DNA from: Acidimicrobiia bacterium
Lineage (GTDB): Bacteria; Actinomycetota; Acidimicrobiia; Spongiisociales; Spongiisociaceae
Assembly: GCA_009841105.1 (NCBI GenBank)
Contig: VXMM01000026.1
Location: 1 to 44,730 of the forward strand
DNA length: 44,730 nt
Reading direction: 5' to 3'
Shown: positions 30,018 through 37,903 of the stretch, piece by piece
How the letters are laid out: the number at the start of each line of letters is the position of its first letter
Position numbering within the stretch: the first letter of the stretch is position 1
The notes under the pieces: model-generated
Databases searched by the model: none
Seen by the model: only the letters and a program-made list of their open reading frames with translations
What the model was told of the DNA's origin: nothing
Made by a program: the position numbers and the translations under genes

Positions 30018-32468
30018 ATGAAGTCGCAGTACCGGGTGGTGGTGATCGGGGGCGGCGTGGTCGGCGCCAGCGTGCTGTATCACCTGGCCAAGCTGGGTTG
30101 GAGCGACGTGGCGATCGTCGAGCGTGAGGTGCTGACGGCCGGGTCGAGCTGGCACGCCGCCGGCGCTGTGCATGCCCTCAACGCCGACCCGAATATCGCG
30201 GCTCTGCAGGCGTACACCATCGATCTGCTATCGGAGATCGGGAACGAGTCGGGCCTCGACGTGGGGATGCATATGACCGGCGGCATTTCGGTGGCTTCGG
30301 CACCGGAGCGGTGGGAGTGGTTGCAGGCGGCGTACCGGGTGTTCCAGACGATGGGTATCGAGGACGTGCGGCTGATCGGCCCGGATGAGATCCAGCAGCG
30401 GTGCCCGATCATGAACGTCGCTGATGTGCTCGGGGGTCTGTGGGCGGATCGGGAAGGCTACATCGATCCGTCAGCGGTGGTCCACGCCTACGCCAAGGCC
30501 GCCCGGATGCGGGGTGGCGAGGTGATCGAGCACAACCGGGTAATCGAGTTGCACCCGCGCCGTGACGGGTCGTGGGAGGTGGTTACCGAGCTGGGAACCA
30601 TCGTCGCTGAACACGTCGTGAACGCCGCCGGGCTGTGGGCCAAGCAGGCGGGACGGATGGCGGGCGTGGAGCTTCCCGTCACGCCGATGCAGCATCACTA
30701 TCTGGTTACCGAGACGATCCCCGAGATCGCGGCGCTCGACTTCGAGGTGCCGATCATGATCGACCTGGAGGGGTACACCTACATGCGTCAGGAGATCCAG
30801 GGCGTCTTGATCGGGGTCTACGAGCGCGATTACCGGCACTGGAACATGGACGGTGCGCCATGGGACTACGGCCTGGAGCTGATTCCGCCGGACGTGGACC
30901 GGATCTCGCGAGAGCTGTCGTTCGCGATGTCCCGCTACCCGGTCCTCGAGCGCACCGGTATCAGCCGCTGGGTGAACGGCGCGTTCACGTTCTCGCCGGA
31001 CGGCAACCCCCTGGTGGGTCCGGTGCCCGGGTTGCGCAACTACTGGTCGGCGTGTGCGGTGATGGCCGGTTTCCTCCAGGGTGGCGGCGTGGGCAAGTCG
31101 CTGGCCGAGTGGATGATCGAGGGGGAGCCGGAGGAGGACATCTTCGCGATGGACGTGGCCCGCTTCGGGTCCTTCGCGGAGAACCGTGAGTACATCCGCC
31201 AGATGACCGGGCAGTTCTACTCGCGCCGGTTCGTGATCACCTACCCGAACGAGCAGCTGTGGGCGGGCCGGCCGCTGCGGATGGCCCCGGCGTACGATGC
31301 GATGACCGAGGCCGGGGCGCAGTGGGGGTCCTCGTACGGTCTCGAGGTCCCGATTTACTTCGCGCCCAAGGGCTTCGTGGAGGCGCCGACGTTGCGCCGC
31401 TCCAATGCGTTCGACATGGTCGGCGAGGAGTGCCGCCGGGTGCGTTCCACCGTCGGGATCCTCGACATCGCCGGGTTCTCCCGCTACGAGGTCACCGGTC
31501 CCGGCGCAGCCGCATGGCTCGATCGGCTCTTCGCCAGCGCCCTGCCCGCACCGGGGCGGATCAAGCTTGCCCCGATGCTGGGCCACGACGGCCGGCTCAA
31601 AGGAGACCTGACGCTGTTCAACTGGGGGGACGGCACCTGGTGGATCGTGGGCTCGTACTACCTGCGGGCCTGGCACATGCGCTGGTTCAACGACCACCTC
31701 GGTGACGGGGTGACGGTGCGTGACATCTCCGATGCGGTTGTCGGCTTCTCGCTCTCCGGGCCGGGTTCTTGCGAGCTGTTGCAACGGGTCGCGTCGGATG
31801 ACGTCTCAGCGGACGGCATGCGTTTCATGGCGTGTCGCCAGCTCGACGTCGGCATGATCCGCGCCCGGGTGGGCCGCATCTCGGTCACCGGAGAGCTCGG
31901 GTACGAGATCCATTGCCCGGCCGCCGAGCACATAGCCCTGCGCCGCCTGCTTCTAGAGGCCGCCGACGGTCTCGATGCGATCGAGTACGGCTACAACGCT
32001 CTGATGTCGCTCCGGATCGAGAAGAGCTTCGGCGTCTGGTCGACTGAGTTCCGCCAGGAGTACACCCCGGCCATGACCGGGCTGGACCGATGGATCGACT
32101 GGTCCAAGGACGACTTCATCGGCGCCGGGGCGGCCCGCAAGGAGCGGGACGACGACAGCGCTACCAGGAGGCTGGTCACCCTCGAGGTGGAAGCCACCGA
32201 CGCGGACGCCACCGGGTACGAGCCGGTGTGGAACGGCCACCGAAGAGTCGGCTACATCACCTCGGGCGACTACGGCCACACCACCGACAAGAGCCTCGCC
32301 ATGGCCCTTATCGACCGGGAACACACCGCAGAAGGAACCGAACTCACAACCCACATCGTCGGTGTCGAACGCCCAGTCCGAATAATCGCCCCCTCACCCT
32401 ACGACCCGAACGGCACGGCGATGCGAACCGGCGTCCCGACCGGCCCGGTCGGTCGGGCAAAGCCATGA
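30018..32468 (+). CDS. Dimethylglycine/sarcosine dehydrogenase-like FAD-GcvT protein
   Basis: An 816-residue protein. The N-terminal FAD domain (GGGVVGASVLYHL at 11-23) carries SWHAAG with His46 at the covalent flavin position known from mammalian dimethylglycine dehydrogenase. From about residue 430 a GcvT/aminomethyltransferase domain follows, which passes the released C1 unit to tetrahydrofolate. It would oxidatively demethylate dimethylglycine, sarcosine or a related N-methyl compound. GGGAGGG precedes the ATG at 30018. With the soxAGBD operon at 9.3 kb this is the second N-demethylating system in the window. The exact substrate is open. Confidence 0.83.
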   Translation: MKSQYRVVVIGGGVVGASVLYHLAKLGWSDVAIVEREVLTAGSSWHAAGAVHALNADPNIAALQAYTIDLLSEIGNESGLDVGMHMTGGISVASAPERWEWLQAAYRVFQTMGIEDVRLIGPDEIQQRCPIMNVADVLGGLWADREGYIDPSAVVHAYAKAARMRGGEVIEHNRVIELHPRRDGSWEVVTELGTIVAEHVVNAAGLWAKQAGRMAGVELPVTPMQHHYLVTETIPEIAALDFEVPIMIDLEGYTYMRQEIQGVLIGVYERDYRHWNMDGAPWDYGLELIPPDVDRISRELSFAMSRYPVLERTGISRWVNGAFTFSPDGNPLVGPVPGLRNYWSACAVMAGFLQGGGVGKSLAEWMIEGEPEEDIFAMDVARFGSFAENREYIRQMTGQFYSRRFVITYPNEQLWAGRPLRMAPAYDAMTEAGAQWGSSYGLEVPIYFAPKGFVEAPTLRRSNAFDMVGEECRRVRSTVGILDIAGFSRYEVTGPGAAAWLDRLFASALPAPGRIKLAPMLGHDGRLKGDLTLFNWGDGTWWIVGSYYLRAWHMRWFNDHLGDGVTVRDISDAVVGFSLSGPGSCELLQRVASDDVSADGMRFMACRQLDVGMIRARVGRISVTGELGYEIHCPAAEHIALRRLLLEAADGLDAIEYGYNALMSLRIEKSFGVWSTEFRQEYTPAMTGLDRWIDWSKDDFIGAGAARKERDDDSATRRLVTLEVEATDADATGYEPVWNGHRRVGYITSGDYGHTTDKSLAMALIDREHTAEGTELTTHIVGVERPVRIIAPSPYDPNGTAMRTGVPTGPVGRAKP

Positions 32469-32563
32469 CACCGGAATCAGCGAAGCAATAGCCCCCTGAT
32501 GCTCGGCTCCGACCTTAGTAGTGAGTCATATCCGTTGACATGCCTGGAAATGGGCCTGGTCGC

Positions 32564-33805
32564 TCACCGAGCGACACCGGGCAGTATGGCCCTGGCGTTG
32601 TCTCCGAGCACCATCCGGCCGGCTTGTTCGGCCTCTGCCTCGGTCCACTCCAGGTCGGCAGAGAGATCGCTCAGCACGAGTGCCAGATGCTTCCGCATCC
32701 GGTGTGCGCTGTAGCCGAGCCATTCGGCCGACGCGTAGGCATCGCTGCCGTAGAGCACCTTGTGCGCAGGAGCTATGGACAGAATGGTGCTCAGAATCGA
32801 ATTGAGGCGCCCTGGTATCCGCATCGTGTGGGACAGGTCGACGTACACGTTGGGAAACTGCCAGGCCATGTAGGCGGCGTTCTCGTGGTACGGCGCCCCG
32901 GCATGGAGCATGACGAACGTCGTTCCGTTCGAAGCCGGGTCCGAGAAAAGGGAGAACAAGTGTGCCGGATCCGCGGCGTGCAGGTTCTGGTTGGGCGAGT
33001 ACTGGGCCCCGGTGTGAATCAGCTGCAGCAGGCCGAGATCGCCGGCGCGGGCGACGATGTGGCGGATCACGAAGTCCTCGTATGCCCGCGCCGCGCGCCT
33101 GGTCGCCTCGTCGTAGATCCCGAGACGCCCGAACAGGAACGACTCTTTCACGTCGGCCGGGGGCGTCGCCGCGACCTGGCGCAGCCCGGAAGCGGCTTCA
33201 TCGGCGGTGGGCCTCGAGACGTCGAGCGCGCGGTAGTAGCCCATCAGGTTCTTGAACCCGACGCACCCTTGCGCCACGGCAATGTCGATCGACTCGTCGA
33301 CCCACCTGATGGCGTCGTCGAGCGAAGTGATGCCGCTCTCGATCACGGCAAGTGGAGAGAGCAACGGGGTGATTCCGTAGATCCACACATAACGGTCGTC
33401 CGGGAATCCGGCGGCCCCGTCACGCAACTCGCCGAGCAGGTCGAGCACGACGAGGTCGATACGCTCCCGGTCGAGCACCGATTCCAGATACATGCTGAAG
33501 CCCTGCTCCATCGTGGCAGAGAGGCTTTCGTCGATCTCCACGACATCGGGCTCGCATCCCAGGGCCCCGGCCACGTACCTGATCAGCATGCGGTACTGCG
33601 AGTTGAGCGGGTGGGCCCATTGCGCCATGCCGCGCTCGTAGTCGGGGGCCGGTTGAAGATCGTCCCAGCGATATGACTTGCCCGGCGTGCCGTGGAAGAG
33701 GTTCAGTTGCGCGGTCACGTCGCGCCGGATCAGCTCGCCCAAACCGATCTGGAGCGACATGTGGGCATGGAAATCGACTACGCCGGCGTCGGTGAGGTCG
33801 ATCAT
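32564..33805 (-). CDS. Amidohydrolase_2-family protein, FluG N-domain-like
   Basis: A 413-residue TIM-barrel amidohydrolase with VDFHAHM at the N-terminus (HxH), a central GFKNLMGYYR with a Lys that could be the barrel lysine, LIHTGAQY, FVMLHAGAPY and the final metal Asp in VLYGSDAYAS. The pattern resembles amidohydrolases joined to glutamine synthetase in FluG-type proteins, but there is no such second domain. Its start overlaps the VOC protein stop by three bases, so the two are translated together. It converges with the dimethylglycine-dehydrogenase-like gene, and the 95 bases between them show no clear terminator. Confidence 0.78.
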   Translation of the reverse strand: MIDLTDAGVVDFHAHMSLQIGLGELIRRDVTAQLNLFHGTPGKSYRWDDLQPAPDYERGMAQWAHPLNSQYRMLIRYVAGALGCEPDVVEIDESLSATMEQGFSMYLESVLDRERIDLVVLDLLGELRDGAAGFPDDRYVWIYGITPLLSPLAVIESGITSLDDAIRWVDESIDIAVAQGCVGFKNLMGYYRALDVSRPTADEAASGLRQVAATPPADVKESFLFGRLGIYDEATRRAARAYEDFVIRHIVARAGDLGLLQLIHTGAQYSPNQNLHAADPAHLFSLFSDPASNGTTFVMLHAGAPYHENAAYMAWQFPNVYVDLSHTMRIPGRLNSILSTILSIAPAHKVLYGSDAYASAEWLGYSAHRMRKHLALVLSDLSADLEWTEAEAEQAGRMVLGDNARAILPGVAR

Positions 33806-34170
33806 CCTGCGAACTGGCAGACCTGTAGCCGGTTGCCTTCGGGGTCGGACAGGACGAAGTACGTCCCCCAGTCGCGGATCTCGGTAGCGCCCATCGCGTC
33901 GAGGCGGTCCCTTTCCGTTGCCAGATCGGCCACTTCCAGCCCGATGTGCACCCGCCCTGCCTCATCGTCCGTGATGCTGAAGCTGTGGGTGGCGCGAACG
34001 AATTTCTCGAGTGCTGCTCGGTCCGACGTCAGGAGTGCGAAGTCGACCAACGGCTGGTAACCGGCTCCGGGGTCTATCTCGGCAACATCCAGGCCTACGG
34101 TGTCGCGATAGAACTCGAGTGCCGTGTCGAAATCGTCGACGTAGAGCATGACCGCGCCGATCTTCATCAT
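33802..34170 (-). CDS. VOC-superfamily (glyoxalase/dioxygenase-like) protein
   Basis: A 122-residue protein with the paired beta-alpha-beta-beta-beta modules of the VOC fold: MLYVDDFDTALEFYRDTVGLDV at the start, HIGLEVADL in the second module and TYFVLSDPEGNRLQV at the end. Such proteins bind a metal and isomerise, open or protect small carbonyl compounds, and the substrate is unknown. I start at ATG 34170; the open frame continues upstream only through a phosphotriesterase fragment. Its last bases overlap the amidohydrolase gene. Confidence 0.8.
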   Translation of the reverse strand: MMKIGAVMLYVDDFDTALEFYRDTVGLDVAEIDPGAGYQPLVDFALLTSDRAALEKFVRATHSFSITDDEAGRVHIGLEVADLATERDRLDAMGATEIRDWGTYFVLSDPEGNRLQVCQFAG

Positions 34171-34178
34171 CTCAACCC

Positions 34179-34450
34179 TCAGACGGCGAAGATCCGCTTC
34201 GGGTTCTCCACCCGGACATCGTTCAACTGATCTTCGGTGACCCCGGCCTCGCGCAGCATCGGAACCACCTCGGTCAGAGTGTAAACCCATCCCTTGCCGC
34301 CGTGCTCGGCGAAGTGCACCTTGAGACAGTGGTCGTGCGCAATCATGACCTGCTTGCTGTAGCCGTCTGCGCACAACCGGGCGAGCGTCTCTACCCGCTC
34401 CTGGTCCGAGACCCAGTGGTCTCGTCCGAAGATGAGGTGCGACTCGTTCC
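34179..34450 (-). pseudogene. C-terminal fragment of a phosphotriesterase-family gene
   Basis: The minus strand encodes FGRDHWVSDQERVETLARLC, then QVMIAHDHCLKVHF, which carries the final metal Asp, and ends VENPKRIFAV. This is the last quarter of a phosphotriesterase-family protein. Compare SDEDRMSTVEWMVEDG and IDNPARVLTLG in the intact gene at 19414-20460. The missing 5' part is replaced by a D-aminoacylase-like fragment on the other strand from 34454. Confidence 0.75.
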
Positions 34451-34453
34451 ACG

Positions 34454-34481
34454 GTGAGCGGCGGCTTCGTCGTGGACGGAA
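34454..34481 (+). repeat. 28-bp direct repeat, right copy
   Basis: Identical to 28313-28340. The copies are in the same orientation, so recombination between them would excise the block 28341-34481. Confidence 0.75.
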
Positions 34482-34550
34482 CGGGAGTTCCCGGCCGCAA
34501 CGCCGACATCGGTGTGAACGGCGACCGGATCGCGAGCGCCGATACCGAGT
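34454..34550 (+). pseudogene. N-terminal fragment of a D-aminoacylase/amidohydrolase-like gene
   Basis: The frame from 34454 reads VSGGFVVDGTGVPGRNADIG, then VNGDRIASAD, a good match to the first two strands of N-acyl-D-amino-acid deacylase-like enzymes. The rest of the gene is missing. The first 28 bases equal those at 28313-28340, where a similar fragment follows the BMC operon. It could be the continuation of that cut gene. Confidence 0.6.
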
Positions 34551-34692
34551 CATGTTCAGGATACTTAGCGTGCGAAACCCTCATCGCCCGGTCGACCAGT
34601 TCGCCGGACCCCGCATCAACCCCCCAAAACCAGTTGCGTGTCTCCTGCACTGGGGCCATAATCGGCGGAGCGACCCGAGGAGGAGGGTGCTC

Positions 34693-35937
34693 ATGGCAGA
34701 TGGCCGCGATCCGATCAGCAGGAGGGATTTCGTCAAGTTAGCGGGCAAGGGGGCCCTCGTCGCGGGCGCCATGCCGGCTGCTCTGGCCGCCTGCGGCGAG
34801 GATGCTCCACCCGAGACGGTCGTGGTGACCGAGACCGTCATCGAGGAGAGAATCGTCACCGAGACCGAGACGGTCATCGAGGAGAAGATTGTCGAGGTCG
34901 CGGGTGAGGCCCCGACCACCACTCTCAGCCCGCGTGACGCGGGACTGGCGGCGGAGAACGGCGCCGACCTTCTCATCTACGCCCCGCCCGGACGGGAAGT
35001 CCCGACCCAGTGGCCTGGTTATCTGGGCAGGTTCCCGCAGCCGCAGTTCGCCGCCACTGCCGGAAGCTTCGCTTCGCTCGGTGAGTTGCAGCTGGGCGCC
35101 ATCGAGCCGGACATCTGGAACCCGTGCTTCGCCGTGTTCGACACCGCGGTGAGCGAGGGTCTGGTGCAGCCGTGGGATACGAGTCTGATCCCCAACTTCG
35201 CGGATCTGAACCCCAACCTCACGGCAGCCACATCGCGCGACGGCAATCAGTATGCCATTCCGTTGCTGTACGGGCTGGCGATCCCGATCTACCGGGCCGA
35301 CCTGTACACGCCCAAGGAGAACTCCTACTCCATCCTCTTCGATGAGGACCTGGCAGGGAAGGTCACCTGGACGGACTCGGCCGAGTGGTTCGTGGTAGCT
35401 GGGAAGCTGCCCGAGAACAACGTGGCCAACCCCCTCGATCCGACCGAGGAAGAACTGGACCGTCTGGTCGAGTTCATGAAGCGGAAGATCAGGATCGTGC
35501 CGGCTGCTCTGTACAGCGATCTGGCCACCAACCAGACCGATCTGGCCACCGGCAACATCGTGGCGTCCTACGTCGCGCCCACCCAGTGGATCGAACTGAC
35601 CAAGCAGGGCGTCGATATCGCCTTCATCACCCCGGACGAGGGCTTCATCGGGTTCTCGTGCGGTTACTTCCTGATGGCCGATGCCGATCAGTACTACCAC
35701 GCCCACGAGTGGGTCAACGCGGCGGTCAGCGTCGAGGCGGCCCTGACCATCTCGAACAAGTTCAACTTCGGGAACTCCAACCTGAAGGCGACCGCCGTCG
35801 ACAACCCGTTGCTGGTGGACGTGATGGGACTCGGTGACCCCGCCGCACTGGACGGGGTATCGCTGCTCGACAAGATGCAGAACATCGACAGGCTGAACGA
35901 CGCGTGGATCGAGGTCAAGGCCGCGGCCGGAGTCTGA
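34693..35937 (+). CDS. ABC importer substrate-binding lipoprotein (PotD-like)
   Basis: A 414-residue solute-binding protein. It combines a twin-arginine signal (SRRDFVKLAG, Arg10-Arg11) with a lipobox ending at Cys34 (ALAACGED), followed by a Glu/Val/Thr-rich strip (VVVTETVIEERIVTETET) and a spermidine/putrescine-type binding fold. Export by the Tat route followed by lipidation is suggested. GAGGAGGAGG stands just upstream of ATG 34693. Permease, hydrolase and ATPase genes follow on the same strand. The ligand could be a polyamine, a betaine-like compound or a peptide. Confidence 0.8.
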   Translation: MADGRDPISRRDFVKLAGKGALVAGAMPAALAACGEDAPPETVVVTETVIEERIVTETETVIEEKIVEVAGEAPTTTLSPRDAGLAAENGADLLIYAPPGREVPTQWPGYLGRFPQPQFAATAGSFASLGELQLGAIEPDIWNPCFAVFDTAVSEGLVQPWDTSLIPNFADLNPNLTAATSRDGNQYAIPLLYGLAIPIYRADLYTPKENSYSILFDEDLAGKVTWTDSAEWFVVAGKLPENNVANPLDPTEEELDRLVEFMKRKIRIVPAALYSDLATNQTDLATGNIVASYVAPTQWIELTKQGVDIAFITPDEGFIGFSCGYFLMADADQYYHAHEWVNAAVSVEAALTISNKFNFGNSNLKATAVDNPLLVDVMGLGDPAALDGVSLLDKMQNIDRLNDAWIEVKAAAGV

Positions 35938-36017
35938 TCCCAAATCGAATCAACGATCCAGGAGGGTGCCGGGCTGCCGGTGGCCGGTGAGAACCTGTCG
36001 CTGTCCGGCATCCTCCC

Positions 36018-36047
36018 GGGTCGGCGGGCTGTGAGACCTGCCGACCC
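36018..36047 (+). terminator. Hairpin between the binding-protein and permease genes
   Basis: GGGTCGGC pairs with GCCGACCC across a 14-base loop, downstream of the binding-protein stop and just before the permease start. There is no T-run. Such structures often lower read-through so that binding protein is made in excess over permease. Confidence 0.45.
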
Positions 36048-36062
36048 CTACCCTTGAGCGCC

Positions 36063-36995
36063 ATGGTTTCAGAGAACGACACCTCTGAGAAGAGCGACAC
36101 TTCTGAGAAGAAGGGTCGCGTAGCCAGCCTGGCGCGCCGCCGCCATAGGGTGACGCGCTCCCTGCTGGCGTTGCCGCTCGGGTGGCTGCTGCTGTTCTTC
36201 GTGATCCCAGTGTCGCTGGTCGTCGCCTACAGCGTCGGGATACTGGAGACCTTCACCAAGGAGGAGGGGGTCAGCCTAGAAACTTGGCGGATCTTCCTCA
36301 CCGGCGAGAACGTCTACATGCTGCTCTTCATCAAGTCGTTCCGGATGGCGCTGATCGTGGCGGTGGTGGTGGTGATCCTCGCCTACCCGATCGCCTACTT
36401 CCTGGCGATGATCGCCGACAAGTACAAGTACTCGCTGTTGCTCCTGATGATCGCCCCCTTCATGACCAACTTCTTCATGCGGGTGATGGCCTGGAAGGTG
36501 CTGCTGGGCAGGCAGGGGGTGCTCAACTCCTTCTTGATCTGGTCGGGCCTGAGAGACGAGGGAAATCCCATCGAGGGCCTCGCCTTCGGAGAGATTCCTG
36601 TCATGATCGTGCTGGGATACGTGTGGATCCCGTTCGTCATGCTGCCCATGTTCGCGGCGATGATCAGCATGGACCGCCGGCTGCTGGAGGCTGCCGCCGA
36701 TTTGGGAGCAAGCCGCTGGCGGGCCTTCTGGAAGGTGACATTCCCGCTCAGCCTCCCGGGAGTGGTGGCCTCGTTCTTCTTCGTCTTCATCCCGACCATC
36801 GGGGAGTTCGTGGTGCCCAAGCTGGTGGGTGGAACCAAGGGTTACATGTTCGGAAGCGCCATCGACGACCTGTTCGGTATGGGTCTCGACTGGAGGACCG
36901 GATCCGTGCTCTCCCTGTGGCTGGTGATGGCGGTGTTCGTCCTTGCGCTGCTGTTCATGCGCTTGGTGCGCTTCGGGAGGCTGGCCGAGTCATGA
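36063..36995 (+). CDS. potB: ABC importer permease (PotB-like)
   Basis: An inner-membrane permease of 310 residues with a charged N-terminal tail (rich in Ser, Glu and Lys) and six predicted membrane segments. The EAA loop reads EAAADLGASRWRAFWKVTFPLSLPG. The ATG 36063 is preferred; TTG 36054 would add three residues and neither has a good Shine-Dalgarno sequence. It overlaps the next permease gene by four bases (ATGA). The symbol reflects the family, not a proven substrate. Confidence 0.82.
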   Translation: MVSENDTSEKSDTSEKKGRVASLARRRHRVTRSLLALPLGWLLLFFVIPVSLVVAYSVGILETFTKEEGVSLETWRIFLTGENVYMLLFIKSFRMALIVAVVVVILAYPIAYFLAMIADKYKYSLLLLMIAPFMTNFFMRVMAWKVLLGRQGVLNSFLIWSGLRDEGNPIEGLAFGEIPVMIVLGYVWIPFVMLPMFAAMISMDRRLLEAAADLGASRWRAFWKVTFPLSLPGVVASFFFVFIPTIGEFVVPKLVGGTKGYMFGSAIDDLFGMGLDWRTGSVLSLWLVMAVFVLALLFMRLVRFGRLAES

Positions 36996-37873
36996 TCGAC
37001 ATCGCCACTTCCAAGTGGGCCAAGTGGGTCCTGATCGGGATATTCGTCTTCGAGATCATCTTCCTCTACGCCCCCGTCACCTTGCTCTACATCTTCTCGT
37101 TCAACGAGGGCAGCGTCGTCGGGTTCCCCTTCGTCGGGTTCAGTCTCGACTGGTACGAGACGGCCTTCACCAACCGCGGCCTCCTGCTCTCGATCCGTAC
37201 CAGCGCCACCATCGCCCTTATGTCGAGCACCGCCTCCATCGTGGTGGGCCTGCTGATGGCCATACCCCTGGCCCGGCGCAAGTTCAAGGCCAAGACGCCG
37301 ATCATGGCCCTCGTACTGAGTCCGCTGGTGGTGCCCCATCTGGTGTTCGGCGTGGCGTTGCTGATCACCTTCCGGAGCGTTGATGTGCTCACGAACGGAT
37401 TCCTCGAGTTCCCTCTGTCGTTGCCGGCAGTGGCGATCGGGCATGTCGTCGTTCTGATGCCGTTGATCGTCCTGATCCTGATACCTCGCCTGCAACGTAT
37501 CGACGCCCACCTCGAGGAGGCTGCCCAGGACCTGGGAGCCAGCGGGTGGCGGACCTTCCGGACCATCATCTTGCCGCTCATAGCTCCGGCCCTTGCGGCT
37601 GCCTACGTGATCTCTTTCATCATCTCGTTCAACGAGTACGCGGTGGCGGTGTTCGTGAGCGGTCCCGTCACCACGTTCCCGATCTTCGTTCTGGCCGAGC
37701 TGCAGGTCCCCGTGCGAGTACCGCAGATCATCGCTATCTCGGTGGTCGTCGTGACGCTCTCGCTCCTGGTTGTGGTAGGCGCCGAAGTGATGCGCCGGGT
37801 CTTCGAGCGGCGCTACCAGGTGCTCAGCCAGACCGCCGGCCTGCTCGGCGTGGCCGACGCGGATACGGAGTGA
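36992..37873 (+). CDS. potC: ABC importer permease (PotC-like)
   Basis: The second permease, 293 residues, with the EAA loop EEAAQDLGASGWRTFRTIILP and several hydrophobic helices. The start is ATG 36992, overlapping the potB-like stop. The long frame open from 36182 is a shadow of potB. It should pair with the preceding protein as a heterodimeric channel. Confidence 0.84.
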   Translation: MIDIATSKWAKWVLIGIFVFEIIFLYAPVTLLYIFSFNEGSVVGFPFVGFSLDWYETAFTNRGLLLSIRTSATIALMSSTASIVVGLLMAIPLARRKFKAKTPIMALVLSPLVVPHLVFGVALLITFRSVDVLTNGFLEFPLSLPAVAIGHVVVLMPLIVLILIPRLQRIDAHLEEAAQDLGASGWRTFRTIILPLIAPALAAAYVISFIISFNEYAVAVFVSGPVTTFPIFVLAELQVPVRVPQIIAISVVVVTLSLLVVVGAEVMRRVFERRYQVLSQTAGLLGVADADTE

Positions 37874-37903
37874 GATGACCGCCGGGTCAGGACTGGAGCT
37901 GTG

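Noticed and set aside
30018-32468. DMSP demethylase DmdA
   Set aside because: The GcvT domain could suggest it, but the protein has a full N-terminal FAD domain with the covalent-flavin His and twice the length of DmdA.
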